A stretch of DNA of 64,000 nucleotides from positions 232,789 through 296,788 of the forward strand of contig NZ_JAGQCY010000002.1 in assembly GCF_024346455.1 (NCBI RefSeq), read 5' to 3'. Numbering within the stretch: position 1 is the first letter of the stretch; every line of letters starts with the position of its first letter. Position numbers and translations under genes: made by a program. The stretch comes from Cyanobium sp. Aljojuca 7A6. GTDB taxonomy: Bacteria > Cyanobacteriota > Cyanobacteriia > PCC-6307 > Cyanobiaceae. Below the pieces are notes generated by a model. That model ran no database searches. It was not told where the DNA came from and saw only the letters and a list, made by a program, of their open reading frames with translations. Positions 34,809 through 44,569 of the stretch are shown here, in pieces.

Positions 34809-35767
34809 CGCTTCGCGAACACCGGAAGAAGGGTGGGAGCCAGGCCGATGCTTGACCAGCTGCCGACGGCAATGCCGAGGGTGAGCGCCACCGCGAACCA
34901 GAACAGGGTGCTGCCCCCGAAGAAGATCAGGGCGACCAGGGGCAACAGGGTGGTGAAGGAGGTGTAAAGCGACCTGGTGAGGGTGGCATCCACGGCCACA
35001 TCCACCTGGTCGATCAGGGGAAGTTCGCCCAAGGTGCGGCGCTGCTCACGGATCCGGTCGTAGACCACCACCGTGTCGTTGACGGAATAGCCGGCGATGG
35101 TGATCAGGGAGACGGCGAAGAGGGAATCCACTTCGATGCCCTGCAGCAGCCCGAGCCAGGCGAACAAGCCACAGGTGATCAGAACGTCATGGGCCAGACA
35201 CAGCAGGGCCAGGACGGCGAAGATGCCGCTGTAGCTGAAGGAGATATACACCGAGATCCCCACGAAGCTGACCAGCAGGGAGAGGAGGCTGCCCTGCAGG
35301 AGGCGTGAGCCCAGGGTGGGGCCGATCGTGTTCACCGAAGTGCCGCTCTTGATCAGCGGGCCGAATCTGGCGGCGAGGTCGTCGATCAGAGCCGTGCTCT
35401 GGTCGGCCCCCAGGGCCGGCAGGCGCAGCAGCAGGGAACGGCCCCCATCGAGCACCTGGACGGAGGCACTGCTCAGATTCGGGGCTCGCTCCCCTTCGGC
35501 TGAGGGCAGGTTGAGGCTGGTGAGGCCCTGGCGGATCTCGGTGGCGGTGACCGCTTTGCAAGGGGCACAGTCGCGCTCCACCTGCACCTGGGTGCCACCG
35601 GTGAAATCGAGGCCGGGCCTCAGTGGAGCGTGGATCGCCGGGTTCAGCCAGCAAAGCGCCAGGCCCAGCAGGCTCAGACCACAGGCCAGGGCCGATCCCA
35701 GCCAGGCCAGGCGCCGGTGGCGGCTGATGCGAAAGCGGGGGGAGGGGACGGGAGTCATGGCAGTCAT
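34805..35767 (-). CDS. secF: Protein translocase subunit SecF
   Basis: The 320-residue RND-type protein has an N-terminal helix and the periplasmic P1 domain with LDFTGGTQVQVE. Five more helices follow, with FVGISVYISFSYSGIFAVLA and SLITIAGYSVNDTVVVYDRI, the latter the hallmark of SecF. SecDF uses proton-motive force to pull proteins across the membrane. It starts directly after the secD stop; a second ATG three codons later is possible. Confidence 0.96.
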   Translation of the reverse strand: MTAMTPVPSPRFRISRHRRLAWLGSALACGLSLLGLALCWLNPAIHAPLRPGLDFTGGTQVQVERDCAPCKAVTATEIRQGLTSLNLPSAEGERAPNLSSASVQVLDGGRSLLLRLPALGADQSTALIDDLAARFGPLIKSGTSVNTIGPTLGSRLLQGSLLSLLVSFVGISVYISFSYSGIFAVLALLCLAHDVLITCGLFAWLGLLQGIEVDSLFAVSLITIAGYSVNDTVVVYDRIREQRRTLGELPLIDQVDVAVDATLTRSLYTSFTTLLPLVALIFFGGSTLFWFAVALTLGIAVGSWSSIGLAPTLLPVFAKR

Positions 35768-37294
35768 TCAGGCCAGACCCGCCTGGGCGGCTGCGGGCTT
35801 GGCGGGGGGAAGCTGGCGGGCAGGCAGGAAATAGGTGGGGCGCCGCAGGGCCGGATAGCTCATCAACAGACGCAACAGAGTACGGGTGCAGGTGAGGGCC
35901 GTGAACAGGCTCAGCAGCAAGCCGATCGCCAGGGTCACGGCGAAGCCCTTCACCAGGCCGGTGCCGAGGAAAAACAGGGCCCCGCAGCTGATCAGGCCGG
36001 TGGCGTGGCCATCGAAGATCGAAGAAAAGGCCAGGGAGAAGCCTGTATCGATGGAACGGATCAAGGTGTTGCCGCCCCGCAGCTCCTCCTTGATGCGCTC
36101 GAAGATCAGCACGTTGGCATCCACGGCAATCCCTACCGAGAGGATGAAACCTGCGATGCCCGGCAGCGTCAGGGTGACGGGGATGAGGGCGTAGATGGCC
36201 AGGTTGAACAGGGCATAGAGACTCAGGGCCACCACCGCCACGATCCCTGGCAGGCGATAGACCACCGCCATGAACACCGCCACCAGAACCAGGCCCGACA
36301 GGCCCGCCACCAGGCTGGAGCGGATGTTCTCGGCCCCGAGCGAGGGGCCGACCGTGCGCACCTCGACGATCTTCACCGGCAGGGGCAGGGAGCCACCGCG
36401 CAACTGAACTTCCAGGTCGCGGGCCTCTTCGGCGCTGAAGTTACCGCTGATCGAGGCGGATCCTCCGGTGATGCCGGCCACCTTGAACTGCTCGCCCACG
36501 CTGGCCTCGCTGATCGAGCGGCCATCGAGGACGATGCCGAGCACCCGACCGGTGCCTGCGATGGACTGGGTGAGGGCCGCGAACTTCTCGCCCCCTTCAC
36601 GGTTGAAGCCGAGGGTCACCTCCCAGCCGCTACCGGTGGCCTGCTGCTGACGACCGGCACTGGTGAGGTCCTTGCCCGTGATCAGCGCCGGTCCATAGAG
36701 GCTGAGAATCCGGCGGTTGGTCTCCCTGAGCAACAGCTCGATCTGATCCACCTCGCTGCTGCCGGCGGGAACCTCAATCCCCAGGGAGGTGAGCGCCCTG
36801 GAAAGGTCCTGCTGGGAAAGGGGTGGGGCCTCGGGCGGCGGCGGGGCCGTGGGGTCGTCGCCGGGAGAGGGGGGGCGCTTGGCCCGCAGTACGGACTCAG
36901 CCTGGCGCTTGAGGCCGAGCAGACCGCGCATCTCCTCCTCGGTGCCAGGCTTCTGGGCGCGGAAGTCGAGCAGGGCCGTGCTTCCGAGCACCCGGGCCGC
37001 CTGGCTGGGATCCTGCTCGCCGGGAAGCTGCAGCACCAGCTGGTCGTTGCCCACGGACTGGAGGGTGGATTCGGCCACCCCAAGCCCGTTGATGCGTCGT
37101 TCGAGCACCTCTTTGACGGCCTCCAGCTGCTCGGTGTCCACCCGGGTGATGGCACCGGCGGGCATCACCTGGAGGGTGAGCTGGCTGCCGCCGCGGAGGT
37201 CCAGACCCAGCTGCAGTCCGTAGTTGGCCAGCAGGGCAGCGGAAGCGATGGTGAGGGCAAGGATGAGGGCAAACCAGCCCTGTTGGCGTCCCAT
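35768..37294 (-). CDS. secD: Protein translocase subunit SecD
   Basis: The 508-residue SecDF partner has helix 1 near residue 8-28, LQLGLDLRGGSQLTLQV, a large P1 domain (30-330) and the membrane block with LPGIAGFILSVGIAVDANVL and FERIKEELRGG, typical of SecD. The Pro-rich insertion near residue 150 (PPSPGDDPTAPPPPEAPP) is a disordered loop. It lies one base after the pdhB stop, and secF follows without a gap. Confidence 0.97.
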   Translation of the reverse strand: MGRQQGWFALILALTIASAALLANYGLQLGLDLRGGSQLTLQVMPAGAITRVDTEQLEAVKEVLERRINGLGVAESTLQSVGNDQLVLQLPGEQDPSQAARVLGSTALLDFRAQKPGTEEEMRGLLGLKRQAESVLRAKRPPSPGDDPTAPPPPEAPPLSQQDLSRALTSLGIEVPAGSSEVDQIELLLRETNRRILSLYGPALITGKDLTSAGRQQQATGSGWEVTLGFNREGGEKFAALTQSIAGTGRVLGIVLDGRSISEASVGEQFKVAGITGGSASISGNFSAEEARDLEVQLRGGSLPLPVKIVEVRTVGPSLGAENIRSSLVAGLSGLVLVAVFMAVVYRLPGIVAVVALSLYALFNLAIYALIPVTLTLPGIAGFILSVGIAVDANVLIFERIKEELRGGNTLIRSIDTGFSLAFSSIFDGHATGLISCGALFFLGTGLVKGFAVTLAIGLLLSLFTALTCTRTLLRLLMSYPALRRPTYFLPARQLPPAKPAAAQAGLA

Positions 37295-37295
37295 C

Positions 37296-38279
37296 TCAGC
37301 GACGGCCCGCTTTCAGGTCAAGCGCCGCCGCGACGATCTGATGCGGCTGAATGATGGTGAGGTTCTCGAGATTGCCGTTGTAGGGCGTGGGAATGTCCTG
37401 GGAAGAAAGGCGCAAGGGCCGGGCATCGAGATCGTCGAAACAGTGCTCCGTGACCAGGGCGATCAGCTCGGCACCGATGCCACCGGTCTTCATGCACTCC
37501 TCCACCACGATCACTTTGTGGGTCTTGCGGATCGAGCGGGCGATGGTCTCCATGTCGAAAGGCTTGAGGCTGACCAGGTCGATCAGCTCGATATCGACGC
37601 CCTCCTGTTCCAACTGCTCCACCGCCTTGAGGCAGTGGTGACGCATGCGGGAGTAAGTGAGGATGGTGACGTCAGTGCCTTCCCGCACCACTTCGGCCTG
37701 GTCGAGGGCGCAGATGTAATCCCCTTCGGGGATGTCCTCGCTGAGGTTGTAAAGCAGAACGTGCTCGAAGAAGAGCACGGGATTGTTATCGCGGATGGCG
37801 GCCTTCATCAGGCCCTTGGCATTGGTGGGGGTGCTCACCGCCACGATCTTGATGCCAGGAACGGCATGGAAGTAGGCCTCGAGGCGCTGGCTGTGCTCAG
37901 CACCGAGCTGACGACCGACGCCACCAGGTCCGCGCACCACGGCCGGGATGGTGTAGTTGCCGCCGCTGGTGTAACGCAGCATCCCCATGTTGTTGGAGAT
38001 CTGGTTGAAGGCGAGCAGGAGGAAGCCCATGTTCATCCCCTCCACGATCGGCCTCAGGCCGGTCATGGCGGCGCCGACGGCCATGCCGGTGAAGCTGTTC
38101 TCGGCGATGGGGGTGTCCAGCACCCGCAGTTCGCCGTACTTCTCGCAGAGGTCCTTGGTGACCTTGTAGGAGCCTCCGTAATGGCCCACGTCCTCTCCCA
38201 TGACACAGACATGGGGATCGCGCGCCATCTCCTCGTCGATGGCTTCGCGCAGGGCGTTGAACAGGAGAGTTTCAGCCAC
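37296..38279 (-). CDS. pdhB: Pyruvate dehydrogenase E1 component beta subunit
   Basis: The 327-residue protein is the transketolase-like beta chain of the E1 thiamine-diphosphate enzyme that decarboxylates pyruvate. Motifs include [60 protein letters not shown] and [15 protein letters not shown]. The start is GTG ([10 protein letters not shown]). The alpha subunit is not in the window; unlinked pdhA and pdhB are normal in cyanobacteria. Confidence 0.97.
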   Translation of the reverse strand: MAETLLFNALREAIDEEMARDPHVCVMGEDVGHYGGSYKVTKDLCEKYGELRVLDTPIAENSFTGMAVGAAMTGLRPIVEGMNMGFLLLAFNQISNNMGMLRYTSGGNYTIPAVVRGPGGVGRQLGAEHSQRLEAYFHAVPGIKIVAVSTPTNAKGLMKAAIRDNNPVLFFEHVLLYNLSEDIPEGDYICALDQAEVVREGTDVTILTYSRMRHHCLKAVEQLEQEGVDIELIDLVSLKPFDMETIARSIRKTHKVIVVEECMKTGGIGAELIALVTEHCFDDLDARPLRLSSQDIPTPYNGNLENLTIIQPHQIVAAALDLKAGRR

Positions 38280-38310
38280 GGAGCGGGGGCCTTTGCGCGG
38301 CCAACCTATC

Positions 38311-38406
38311 TCAGCCGCCGGCAGCGAAGGTGCTGAGCAGCAGGACCGACAGCAGCATGCCCGGCAGCAGCAGGACCACCAGCAGACCCAGGTCGTGGGG
38401 AGTCAT
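38311..38406 (-). CDS. Putative 31-residue single-helix membrane peptide
   Basis: A short frame from ATG 38406 encodes [20 protein letters not shown] and continues with [11 protein letters not shown]. It is one hydrophobic helix with short polar ends, the size of the small photosynthetic membrane subunits. It sits 28 bp after the DUF3082 stop and 31 bp before pdhB, filling what would otherwise be the largest gap in a very tight operon. I do not recognise it as a known Psb, Psa or Pet subunit. The evidence is composition and position only. Confidence 0.45.
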   Translation of the reverse strand: MTPHDLGLLVVLLLPGMLLSVLLLSTFAAGG

Positions 38407-38434
38407 CGGGGCGAAGGACGGCGGCGGCGGCAGC

Positions 38435-38737
38435 TTAGGAAGGGGATTCCGCTTCGGCCGGCAACAGGCTGCGGATGAACACCAGGAACAGCCCCAGGCC
38501 GATGAAGGCGAAGCTGAAGGTGGCCAGGAAGCACATCCCCACCATCAGGGTCTTCATCGCCGTGGCGATGCTCTGGGCGAAGGCCGAATCGAAGTGGGGC
38601 GGATGGGTCACATACCAGCCCACCACCCGCTGGCTGACGCCCAGGCTCAACCAGGCCAGCAGGCCACTGGTGAGGGCGCCGGACAGGAAGCTGAGCGGTC
38701 CCTTGCGCGGGGGCGGCGTGGGGCGTTCGTCCGTCAT
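38435..38737 (-). CDS. DUF3082-type small membrane protein
   Basis: The 100-residue protein has two predicted helices: [20 protein letters not shown] region and [20 protein letters not shown], ending with [11 protein letters not shown]. The pattern matches the small cyanobacterial/plastid DUF3082 family of unknown function. The ATG overlaps the ispE stop (ATGA). Confidence 0.75.
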   Translation of the reverse strand: MTDERPTPPPRKGPLSFLSGALTSGLLAWLSLGVSQRVVGWYVTHPPHFDSAFAQSIATAMKTLMVGMCFLATFSFAFIGLGLFLVFIRSLLPAEAESPS

Positions 38738-39684
38738 GGGGGGGATCCATCCGTCACCAGGCTGACACCGGACCCGCCGCAACGACAGCACCACGAGGCG
38801 AAACCCAGGGCGTCGAGCTCCTTCGCCAGGGCGGCCTGGGCCGCCTGGGCCGCCGGCAGGTCGGGGTAGAGGGCATAGAGACTCGGTCCGGAACCGCTCA
38901 TCGCCACGGCCAGGGCCTCCGGGCCACGACGCAGCAGCGCAAGGCCCGAGCGGACGCTCTCCACCTCCGGCGCCACCACCGACTGGAGGTCGTTGCGCAG
39001 GGGTGGTAGGGGCCCCCCGGCGGCCAGGGCGGCCAGCAGGGGGCCGTGGCGCAGGGCCTGGCGCCGCTGCTCGAAGTCCGCCTCGTTGTCGAGGTAGAAG
39101 TCGCTGCGCAGCTCCCGGCGGCGGCCGTAGGCCCAGGGCGTGGAGACATTGGCCTGCGGGTGCTTGAGCAGCAGCACCGCCCGCTCCGTCAGCCGCTGCG
39201 CCGCCACGGGCTCGAGCCGTTCTCCCCGGCCGAAGCAGAGCTGGGTGCCGCCCTCCAGACAGAAGGGCATGTCGGATCCCAGTTCGGCCGCCAGACCATG
39301 CAGCCGCTCACTGCCCAGAGACAGACCCCAGAGGGCATCAAGACCCAGCAGGGCGGCGGCCCCATCGCTGGAGCCGCCCGCCAGGCCAGCGCCGATGGGG
39401 ATGCGCTTGTGCAACGTGATCTCCACCCCCAGCTCCGGCAGGCCCACGCGGGAGCGCAACAGCTCCGCCGCCTTGACGATCAGGTTGGTGCCGTCGGTGG
39501 GCAGGTCCGGGTTGTCGCAGTTCAGCCGGATCGCGGCATCGGCGCTGGCGCGCAGCACCAGGGTGTCAGCCAGGTCGATGCTCTGCATCACCATCGCCAG
39601 CTCGTGGTAACCATCGGGCCGCAGGCCCAGAACCTCAAGCTGCAGGTTGATCTTGGCGGGGGCCCGCACCGTCACATCTGCCAT
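38734..39684 (-). CDS. ispE: 4-diphosphocytidyl-2-C-methyl-D-erythritol kinase
   Basis: IspE phosphorylates CDP-methylerythritol in the MEP isoprenoid pathway. The 316-residue GHMP kinase shows [20 protein letters not shown] at the start, the ATP loop [20 protein letters not shown], and the C-terminal [14 protein letters not shown]. The start was set at ATG 39684, five bases after the ksgA stop. Confidence 0.97.
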   Translation of the reverse strand: MADVTVRAPAKINLQLEVLGLRPDGYHELAMVMQSIDLADTLVLRASADAAIRLNCDNPDLPTDGTNLIVKAAELLRSRVGLPELGVEITLHKRIPIGAGLAGGSSDGAAALLGLDALWGLSLGSERLHGLAAELGSDMPFCLEGGTQLCFGRGERLEPVAAQRLTERAVLLLKHPQANVSTPWAYGRRRELRSDFYLDNEADFEQRRQALRHGPLLAALAAGGPLPPLRNDLQSVVAPEVESVRSGLALLRRGPEALAVAMSGSGPSLYALYPDLPAAQAAQAALAKELDALGFASWCCRCGGSGVSLVTDGSPP

Positions 39685-39689
39685 CGGGG

Positions 39690-40535
39690 TCACGCTCCGC
39701 CGGGTTCGGCGCTGGAGGACCGATTCAAGCCGGTGGCGAGCGCGAGCCACTGGGCGGGCGCCAGTTCCTGGGGCCGCTGCTGCAGGTCCACTCCGGCGCC
39801 GGCGGCCAGTTCCAGCAGCTCTGGCGCCGGCAGCAGGCCCGCCAGGCTGGTGCGCAGCATCTTGCGCCGTCCGGCGAAGCAGCGTCGCAACAGGCTCTCC
39901 ACCGCCAGGGCCTGCTCCAGCGGTGGCAGGTCCGACGCCGCCACCGGCTCGATCACGATCACCTCCGAGGTGACCTTCGGCGGCGGCGAGAAGCAGCGGG
40001 GCGGCACGGTGCAGACGCTGCTGCAGCGGGCCAGCAACTGCATCCGCACGCTGAGGGCCGAGAAGGCGCTGCTGCCCGGCCGGGCCCGGATGCGCTGGCC
40101 CACCTCCTGCTGCACCAGCAGCACCAGCCGCTCAAAGCGGCAGGGGGCCGGGCGGCCGAGGCGGCCCACCAGCACCTCCAGCAGGGGGCCGGTGATGTTG
40201 TAGGGGATGTTGGCGACCACCTTGGTGGGACGGGGCCGCTCGGGGCAGGGCAGTGCCAGTTCGAGCACGTCTCCCTCGATGAGGCTGAAGCGCCCATCGC
40301 CACCGAACCGTTGCCGCAGGCCCACCACCAGTTCCCGGTCCAGCTCCACGGCCAGCAGGGACGCGGCCGGGGACGCCAGCAGCCGTTCGGTCAGGGCGCC
40401 CCGCCCAGGACCCACCTCCAGGACATGGTCGGCGCCGTGCAGGTCGGCGGCGGCCACGATGCGATCGAGGATCTGGGGATCGGTGAGCCAGTGCTGCCCG
40501 AAGCGCTTGCGGGCCCGGTGGCCGCTGAAGGTCAT
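39690..40535 (-). CDS. ksgA: 16S rRNA dimethyladenosine transferase
   Basis: KsgA (RsmA) dimethylates the two adjacent adenines near the 3' end of 16S rRNA. The 281-residue protein has [10 protein letters not shown] at the N-terminus, the SAM motif [15 protein letters not shown], and [15 protein letters not shown] with the NxPY active-site motif. It is the first gene of the operon that continues through secF. The upstream gap to the divergent secreted-protein gene is 77 bp. Confidence 0.97.
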   Translation of the reverse strand: MTFSGHRARKRFGQHWLTDPQILDRIVAAADLHGADHVLEVGPGRGALTERLLASPAASLLAVELDRELVVGLRQRFGGDGRFSLIEGDVLELALPCPERPRPTKVVANIPYNITGPLLEVLVGRLGRPAPCRFERLVLLVQQEVGQRIRARPGSSAFSALSVRMQLLARCSSVCTVPPRCFSPPPKVTSEVIVIEPVAASDLPPLEQALAVESLLRRCFAGRRKMLRTSLAGLLPAPELLELAAGAGVDLQQRPQELAPAQWLALATGLNRSSSAEPGGA

Positions 40536-40612
40536 GGAGGCGCCGGCAGGTCTCCCCAGATTGCAGGGCCGTCAGGCCTGGCTAGAGCTGGAGTAGCCCT
40601 CCCCCTTCCGCC

Positions 40613-40900
40613 ATGGCCCATGGTTTCCGCCTGACCGGTGCCCTGCTGGCGGGCAGCCTTGCCCTGCTGGCCGGCGCCGCCCATGCCGGCAGCGTCACCG
40701 CCGAATCGATCTTCGACCGTGAGGCCACCCGCCAGCAGGCCAAGAGCCAGGTGCCCAAAGGCGCCACGGTGACCCGCACGGTCTGCGAAGACCTGGAAGT
40801 GGGCCTGGGCAACACCCGTTACCGCTGCACGGTCTTCTACACAACAACCCCGGCCAGCCCAGCCCCAGCCACGGTCGCTCCGGCCTCCAGCCAGCCCTGA
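40613..40900 (+). CDS. Small secreted protein with one disulfide candidate
   Basis: The 95-residue product has a clear signal peptide (MAHGFRLTGALLAGSLALLA, then GAAHA|GS). The mature domain includes SIFDREATRQQAKSQVPKGA and two cysteines in RTVCEDLEV and YRCTVFY, followed by a Pro/Ala-rich tail. Family unknown; likely periplasmic or lumenal. It is divergent from ksgA and convergent with the YraN gene. Confidence 0.75.
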   Translation: MAHGFRLTGALLAGSLALLAGAAHAGSVTAESIFDREATRQQAKSQVPKGATVTRTVCEDLEVGLGNTRYRCTVFYTTTPASPAPATVAPASSQP

Positions 40901-40924
40901 GCCAGCCCCCCGGCCCGGAGGCGT

Positions 40925-41290
40925 TCAATCACCCAGCCGGATCCAGCGCACTGGCGCCCGCGAGGGCGGCAGTGGCACCAGGGCCGCCACCTGCTCCACC
41001 GGGATCCGCTCCCAGTCGGGATGGGCCGCCAGCCAGCAGTCCCAGGCCCGCTCCAGCCGCTGGCGCTTCGGCCAGCGCAACGCGGCGGTGCCCGAGCCAT
41101 CAAGACCCGAGCGCCGGCGCCCCTTCACCTCCACCAGCAGCAGACGCCCTGGCTTGTGGACTACCAGATCCAGTTCCCCCCAGGGGCAGCGCCAGTTGCG
41201 CTCCAGCAGCTGCCAGCCCTGGAGCCGCAACAGCCGCAGCACCCGCTGCTCCGCCCAGGCTCCCTGACGCTGGGCGGGGGTGGGGGGCAT
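40925..41290 (-). CDS. UPF0102/YraN family nuclease-like protein
   Basis: The 121-residue protein has the Holliday-junction-resolvase-like fold signature RQGAWAEQRVLRLLRLQGWQ, CPWGELDLVVHKPGRLLLVE and EVKGR: the Glu, Asp and ExK residues of a PD-(D/E)xK nuclease are all present. YraN proteins are widespread and poorly characterised. Confidence 0.88.
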   Translation of the reverse strand: MPPTPAQRQGAWAEQRVLRLLRLQGWQLLERNWRCPWGELDLVVHKPGRLLLVEVKGRRRSGLDGSGTAALRWPKRQRLERAWDCWLAAHPDWERIPVEQVAALVPLPPSRAPVRWIRLGD

Positions 41291-41351
41291 GGGGAGGATT
41301 CATCTGCTCCAGGGTTCCCTGCGACCGTCACTCCCGGGGACGGCGTGGGTC

Positions 41352-41846
41352 TCAGTAGTACCGGCGCGGGTTCTGGCTGATGGCCAGCTGCACCTCCAGC
41401 AGGAACAACAGCAGGCCGACGATCATGGTGCCCATGGCCGCCACAAACAGGGGCACCACGATGGCCGTCACGTCCAGGGCCGCCACGGCACTGATGAACA
41501 GCACCGCGACCACGGCGGCCACCAGCAGGGCCGTGATGGTGACCGCCAGGATCGCGCGGTTGATCAGGAAGGTGCGGCGCCGTTGCACCGCCAGCACCTG
41601 CTCAAGCCACTTCCCGTCCTCCGGATCGACCTCCTGCTGGGCCCGGCTCTTCGCCAGGGCCTCCTGAATGACGCGGGTGCGGTCGATGACCCGGGCCAGC
41701 CGCGAGCTGAACAGGCTCAGCAGCCCGGTGACACCCGTGAACAGGAACACCGGCGCCACCGACAGCTGGATCGCCTTGGAGAGGCCGGCCACGGAGCGTC
41801 CATCCTCCACATCCACGGACAGCAGCAGCGGGACAATCCAGTGCAT
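41352..41846 (-). CDS. DUF2721 family membrane protein
   Basis: The 164-residue protein has three helices: SVAPVFLFTGVTGLLSLFSS, ILAVTITALLVAAVVAVLF and VPLFVAAMGTMIVGLLLFLL, joined by the characteristic basic segment RLARVIDRTRVIQEAL. This matches DUF2721. Function unknown. It lies 14 bp after the EAL-domain gene on the same strand. Confidence 0.82.
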   Translation of the reverse strand: MHWIVPLLLSVDVEDGRSVAGLSKAIQLSVAPVFLFTGVTGLLSLFSSRLARVIDRTRVIQEALAKSRAQQEVDPEDGKWLEQVLAVQRRRTFLINRAILAVTITALLVAAVVAVLFISAVAALDVTAIVVPLFVAAMGTMIVGLLLFLLEVQLAISQNPRRYY

Positions 41847-41860
41847 ACTGCCGGGACCGC

Positions 41861-43498
41861 TCAGGCCGGTGGGGTGACCTGACTCTGGAGCAGGGCCTCC
41901 AGCTCCAGATCAGAAAGGGGTGCCGACAGCTGGTAGCCCTGACCGTGGCGGCAACCGAGGGTGAGCAACATCTGCCGCTGGCGGGAGCGTTCCACCCCCT
42001 CGACCACCACCATGATCCCGGTGGCGTCGCTGAGCCGGATCACCGCACTGAGCATGGCCTGCTGCAGCTGGTCATAGTCGATCGCGGAGATGAGGCTCCT
42101 GTCGATCTTGACCTCACTGAACGGCAGTTCGGTGAGCCGCTGCAAGCCGGAATAACCGGTGCCGAAATCATCCATGGCCAGCTCGAATCCCTGCCGCCGC
42201 AGGTCCCGCAGCTGGTTGGCGACGTGGCTCGACATCTCCAGGATGCTGCCTTCGGTGAGCTCCAGGACAATGCGACCGGGGGTCAAGTGGTGACGTTCCA
42301 GGGCCATCAGCAGGTCGCTGCTCCAGGTGGGGTCCTGCACCTGGAGGGGCGAGACGTTGACGCAGATCTTGCCCAGCTGCAGCCCGGCCCCATCCCAGCG
42401 GTGCAGGGCCTCAAACGCCCGCTCCATCACCCAGCGCCCCAGGGACGAGATCTGGGCCGTGGCCTCGGCCACGTCGATGAAATCGGCGGGGGACTGGCGG
42501 CCCAGCACCGGATCATCCCAGCGGCAGAGCACCTCGGCGGCGATCACCCGGCCGGATTCCAGCTCGATGATCGGCTGATAGGCCAGCTCCAGCTGCCCCT
42601 GCTCGATCGCCAGGGCCAGGGGACGGGCCAGCAGTTCCTGCAGCTGGACGGACCGTTCCACCGGCGACGCGATGCTGCAGCTGGGGAACGGCTGGCGATG
42701 GGTTTCCTCCAGCGCCCGCGTGGCGGCCTCCAGCAGCACGGCGAACTCCTTGCCATCGTCGGGAGCGCGGCTGATGCCCACGTTCAGTGAGGGCTCGATG
42801 ACGTGCTCCAGCACCGTGGTGGGTGCCTCCAGGCAGGTGAGCAGCGCACCGGCCATCTCCCGCACCGTGTCGATGCCCATGGCTCCCGGCAGCAGGGCCA
42901 GCAGGCGGTCACCCCCCTGGCGGGAAAAGAAGCCATCGGCCGGGAGGGCCGCTTCCAGCCGATGGGCGATCTCCTCGATCAGGGCCTCGCAGGCGGCGAT
43001 GCCCAGCCGGCCACGCACCAGGTCGAGCTGCAATACCTGAAGGTGCAGCAGCACGGCGCCATCCGCGTAACGGGCCGTGACCAGGTCATCCAGGTCATCC
43101 AGCGTCACCCGCTGGTCGAGCAGCTCCAGCAGGAACCAGATCCCCTCCGTTGCGCTAGTGGCCGGCAGGCGGGTGAGGGATAAGGGAATCACCCCATCGG
43201 CCACCGGGGAACCGGCCAGTTCGCTGCTCAGGGTGGCCACGGCACCCCGCAGCAGCGGTGCCACGTCAGCGGCGCAGAGCTCCTGCAGGCCCCGCTGGCG
43301 CAACGCTTCCACGTCCAGTCCCGAGCGCCGGCAGAACGCCCCATTCGCCGCCAGGATCGCCCCCTGGCCATCCGCCAAGGCCGCCGGCCGCTCGATCCGC
43401 TCCAACAGGCCCTCGATCGCTCCGGTCCCTGACCGCTGGACATCCCCTGGTTGGAAGTCCTTGGGTTGAAAGTCTTTGGGTTGGAGGTCCTGGGCCAT
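41861..43498 (-). CDS. PAS - degenerate GGDEF - EAL domain signalling protein
   Basis: A PAS-like sensor spans about residues 28-130 of this 545-residue protein. A GGDEF domain spans about 135-275, its active site reading RQGGDRLLA and thus probably inactive as a cyclase. The EAL c-di-GMP phosphodiesterase domain (about 290-535) keeps its catalytic set: AEVLCRW (EAL variant EVL), INVSPLQ-type NVSPLQ, ELTEGSILE, MDDFGTGYSGL, VKIDRSLI, VVEGVE and GQGYQLSAPL. No membrane segment is present. The N-terminus carries a short repeat (QPKDF twice, then QPGDV). Confidence 0.9.
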   Translation of the reverse strand: MAQDLQPKDFQPKDFQPGDVQRSGTGAIEGLLERIERPAALADGQGAILAANGAFCRRSGLDVEALRQRGLQELCAADVAPLLRGAVATLSSELAGSPVADGVIPLSLTRLPATSATEGIWFLLELLDQRVTLDDLDDLVTARYADGAVLLHLQVLQLDLVRGRLGIAACEALIEEIAHRLEAALPADGFFSRQGGDRLLALLPGAMGIDTVREMAGALLTCLEAPTTVLEHVIEPSLNVGISRAPDDGKEFAVLLEAATRALEETHRQPFPSCSIASPVERSVQLQELLARPLALAIEQGQLELAYQPIIELESGRVIAAEVLCRWDDPVLGRQSPADFIDVAEATAQISSLGRWVMERAFEALHRWDGAGLQLGKICVNVSPLQVQDPTWSSDLLMALERHHLTPGRIVLELTEGSILEMSSHVANQLRDLRRQGFELAMDDFGTGYSGLQRLTELPFSEVKIDRSLISAIDYDQLQQAMLSAVIRLSDATGIMVVVEGVERSRQRQMLLTLGCRHGQGYQLSAPLSDLELEALLQSQVTPPA

Positions 43499-43636
43499 CC
43501 ACGGAGTCGGAGATCGAACGGGCCGGACAACCGGGCCCTCGCCACGCTAGTCGCCCTGTCTCCATCGGCATCGCTCCGCGGGCCACGGAGGGGTGCGGAC
43601 CCCTTGCCTAGGCTGAACACCTTCGCTCCATCCTCG

Positions 43637-44146
43637 ATGGCGAGCCCCCTCTCCCCGCCGCTCTCCCGGCCCCTGACCCTCCTGCTGTCCCTGTTTCTCG
43701 GCGGCCTGCTGTTGCTGGCCGCCCCCCTGCCGGTGGCGGCGGCGATGGATTACGCCAAGCAGGTGCTGATTGGAGCCGATTTCCATGGCGCCGATCTACG
43801 TGGCGTCACCTTCAACCTCACCAACCTGCGCGACGCCGATCTCTCCGGGACCGACCTGCGCGGCGCCAGCCTGTTCGGCGCCAAGCTCCAGGACGCCGAT
43901 CTGAGCGGCAGTGATCTGCGGGACGCCACCCTGGATTCGGCCGTGTTTGAGGGCACCGACTTGCGCAACGCCCGCCTCGACGACGCCTTCGCCTTCAACA
44001 CCAAATTCCGCGGGGTGCTCATCGATGGCGCCGACTTCACCAACGTCCCCCTGCGCGGTGATGCCCTCACCACCCTTTGTGCCGCCGCCAGCGGCACCAA
44101 TCCCGTCAGCGGTCGGCTCACCCGCGACACACTGAACTGCCGCTGA
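43637..44146 (+). CDS. Exported pentapeptide-repeat protein
   Basis: The 169-residue protein has a signal peptide (LTLLLSLFLGGLLLLAAPLP, ending near VAAAMD). Pentapeptide repeats of the A(D/N)LxX type follow (GADFHGADLRGVTFN, DADLSGTDLRGASLFGAKL and on), forming a right-handed quadrilateral helix of about 16 units. The C-terminus has two cysteines (TTLCAAAS and TLNCR) as in thylakoid-lumen pentapeptide proteins. Function unknown. Confidence 0.88.
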   Translation: MASPLSPPLSRPLTLLLSLFLGGLLLLAAPLPVAAAMDYAKQVLIGADFHGADLRGVTFNLTNLRDADLSGTDLRGASLFGAKLQDADLSGSDLRDATLDSAVFEGTDLRNARLDDAFAFNTKFRGVLIDGADFTNVPLRGDALTTLCAAASGTNPVSGRLTRDTLNCR

Positions 44147-44156
44147 GCCTGCCCCG

Positions 44157-44567
44157 ATGAGCTTCGATGCCCGCAGCCGCGAACGGCTGGAGGCCCTCGG
44201 CCGCCAGCTGCCCAGCAAGCTTCCGGCTCCGCCACCGCCCACCCCGGTGGCTGGCGAGGCGGCCCCAGGCAGCCGGGCGGTCGACCGTCGCCATCCCGTC
44301 GAAACCGAGCAGGACCCCGAGATGCTGTTCCGCGGGCTGATGGACGTCAGCGCCGACGGCAGCGTCCCCCCCCACCTGCTGGAACGCCTGCGGCAACTGG
44401 AGGTGCCTCCCCCCCAGAACACCGCCAGCGGCGACCTGAACGGCAGCGGCCAGCGCCCCGCCAACCCCGGCCGCCGGCGAACCCGGACTCCCCGCCCCTC
44501 CGCCGGCGACCCCGAGCAGGACCTCTACACCGCCTTCCAGCAACTGCTGCTGGAGGACGACGACTGA
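44157..44567 (+). CDS. Hypothetical protein, Pro-rich (136 aa)
   Basis: The protein begins 10 bp after the pentapeptide gene. A helical N-terminus (FDARSRERLEALGRQLPSKL) leads into Pro/Arg-rich linkers with a central conserved-looking block MLFRGLMDVSADGSVPPHLL. It ends with LYTAFQQLLLEDDD, a short amphipathic helix of the kind that docks on a partner. No known domain. Confidence 0.65.
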   Translation: MSFDARSRERLEALGRQLPSKLPAPPPPTPVAGEAAPGSRAVDRRHPVETEQDPEMLFRGLMDVSADGSVPPHLLERLRQLEVPPPQNTASGDLNGSGQRPANPGRRRTRTPRPSAGDPEQDLYTAFQQLLLEDDD

Positions 44568-44569
44568 CC

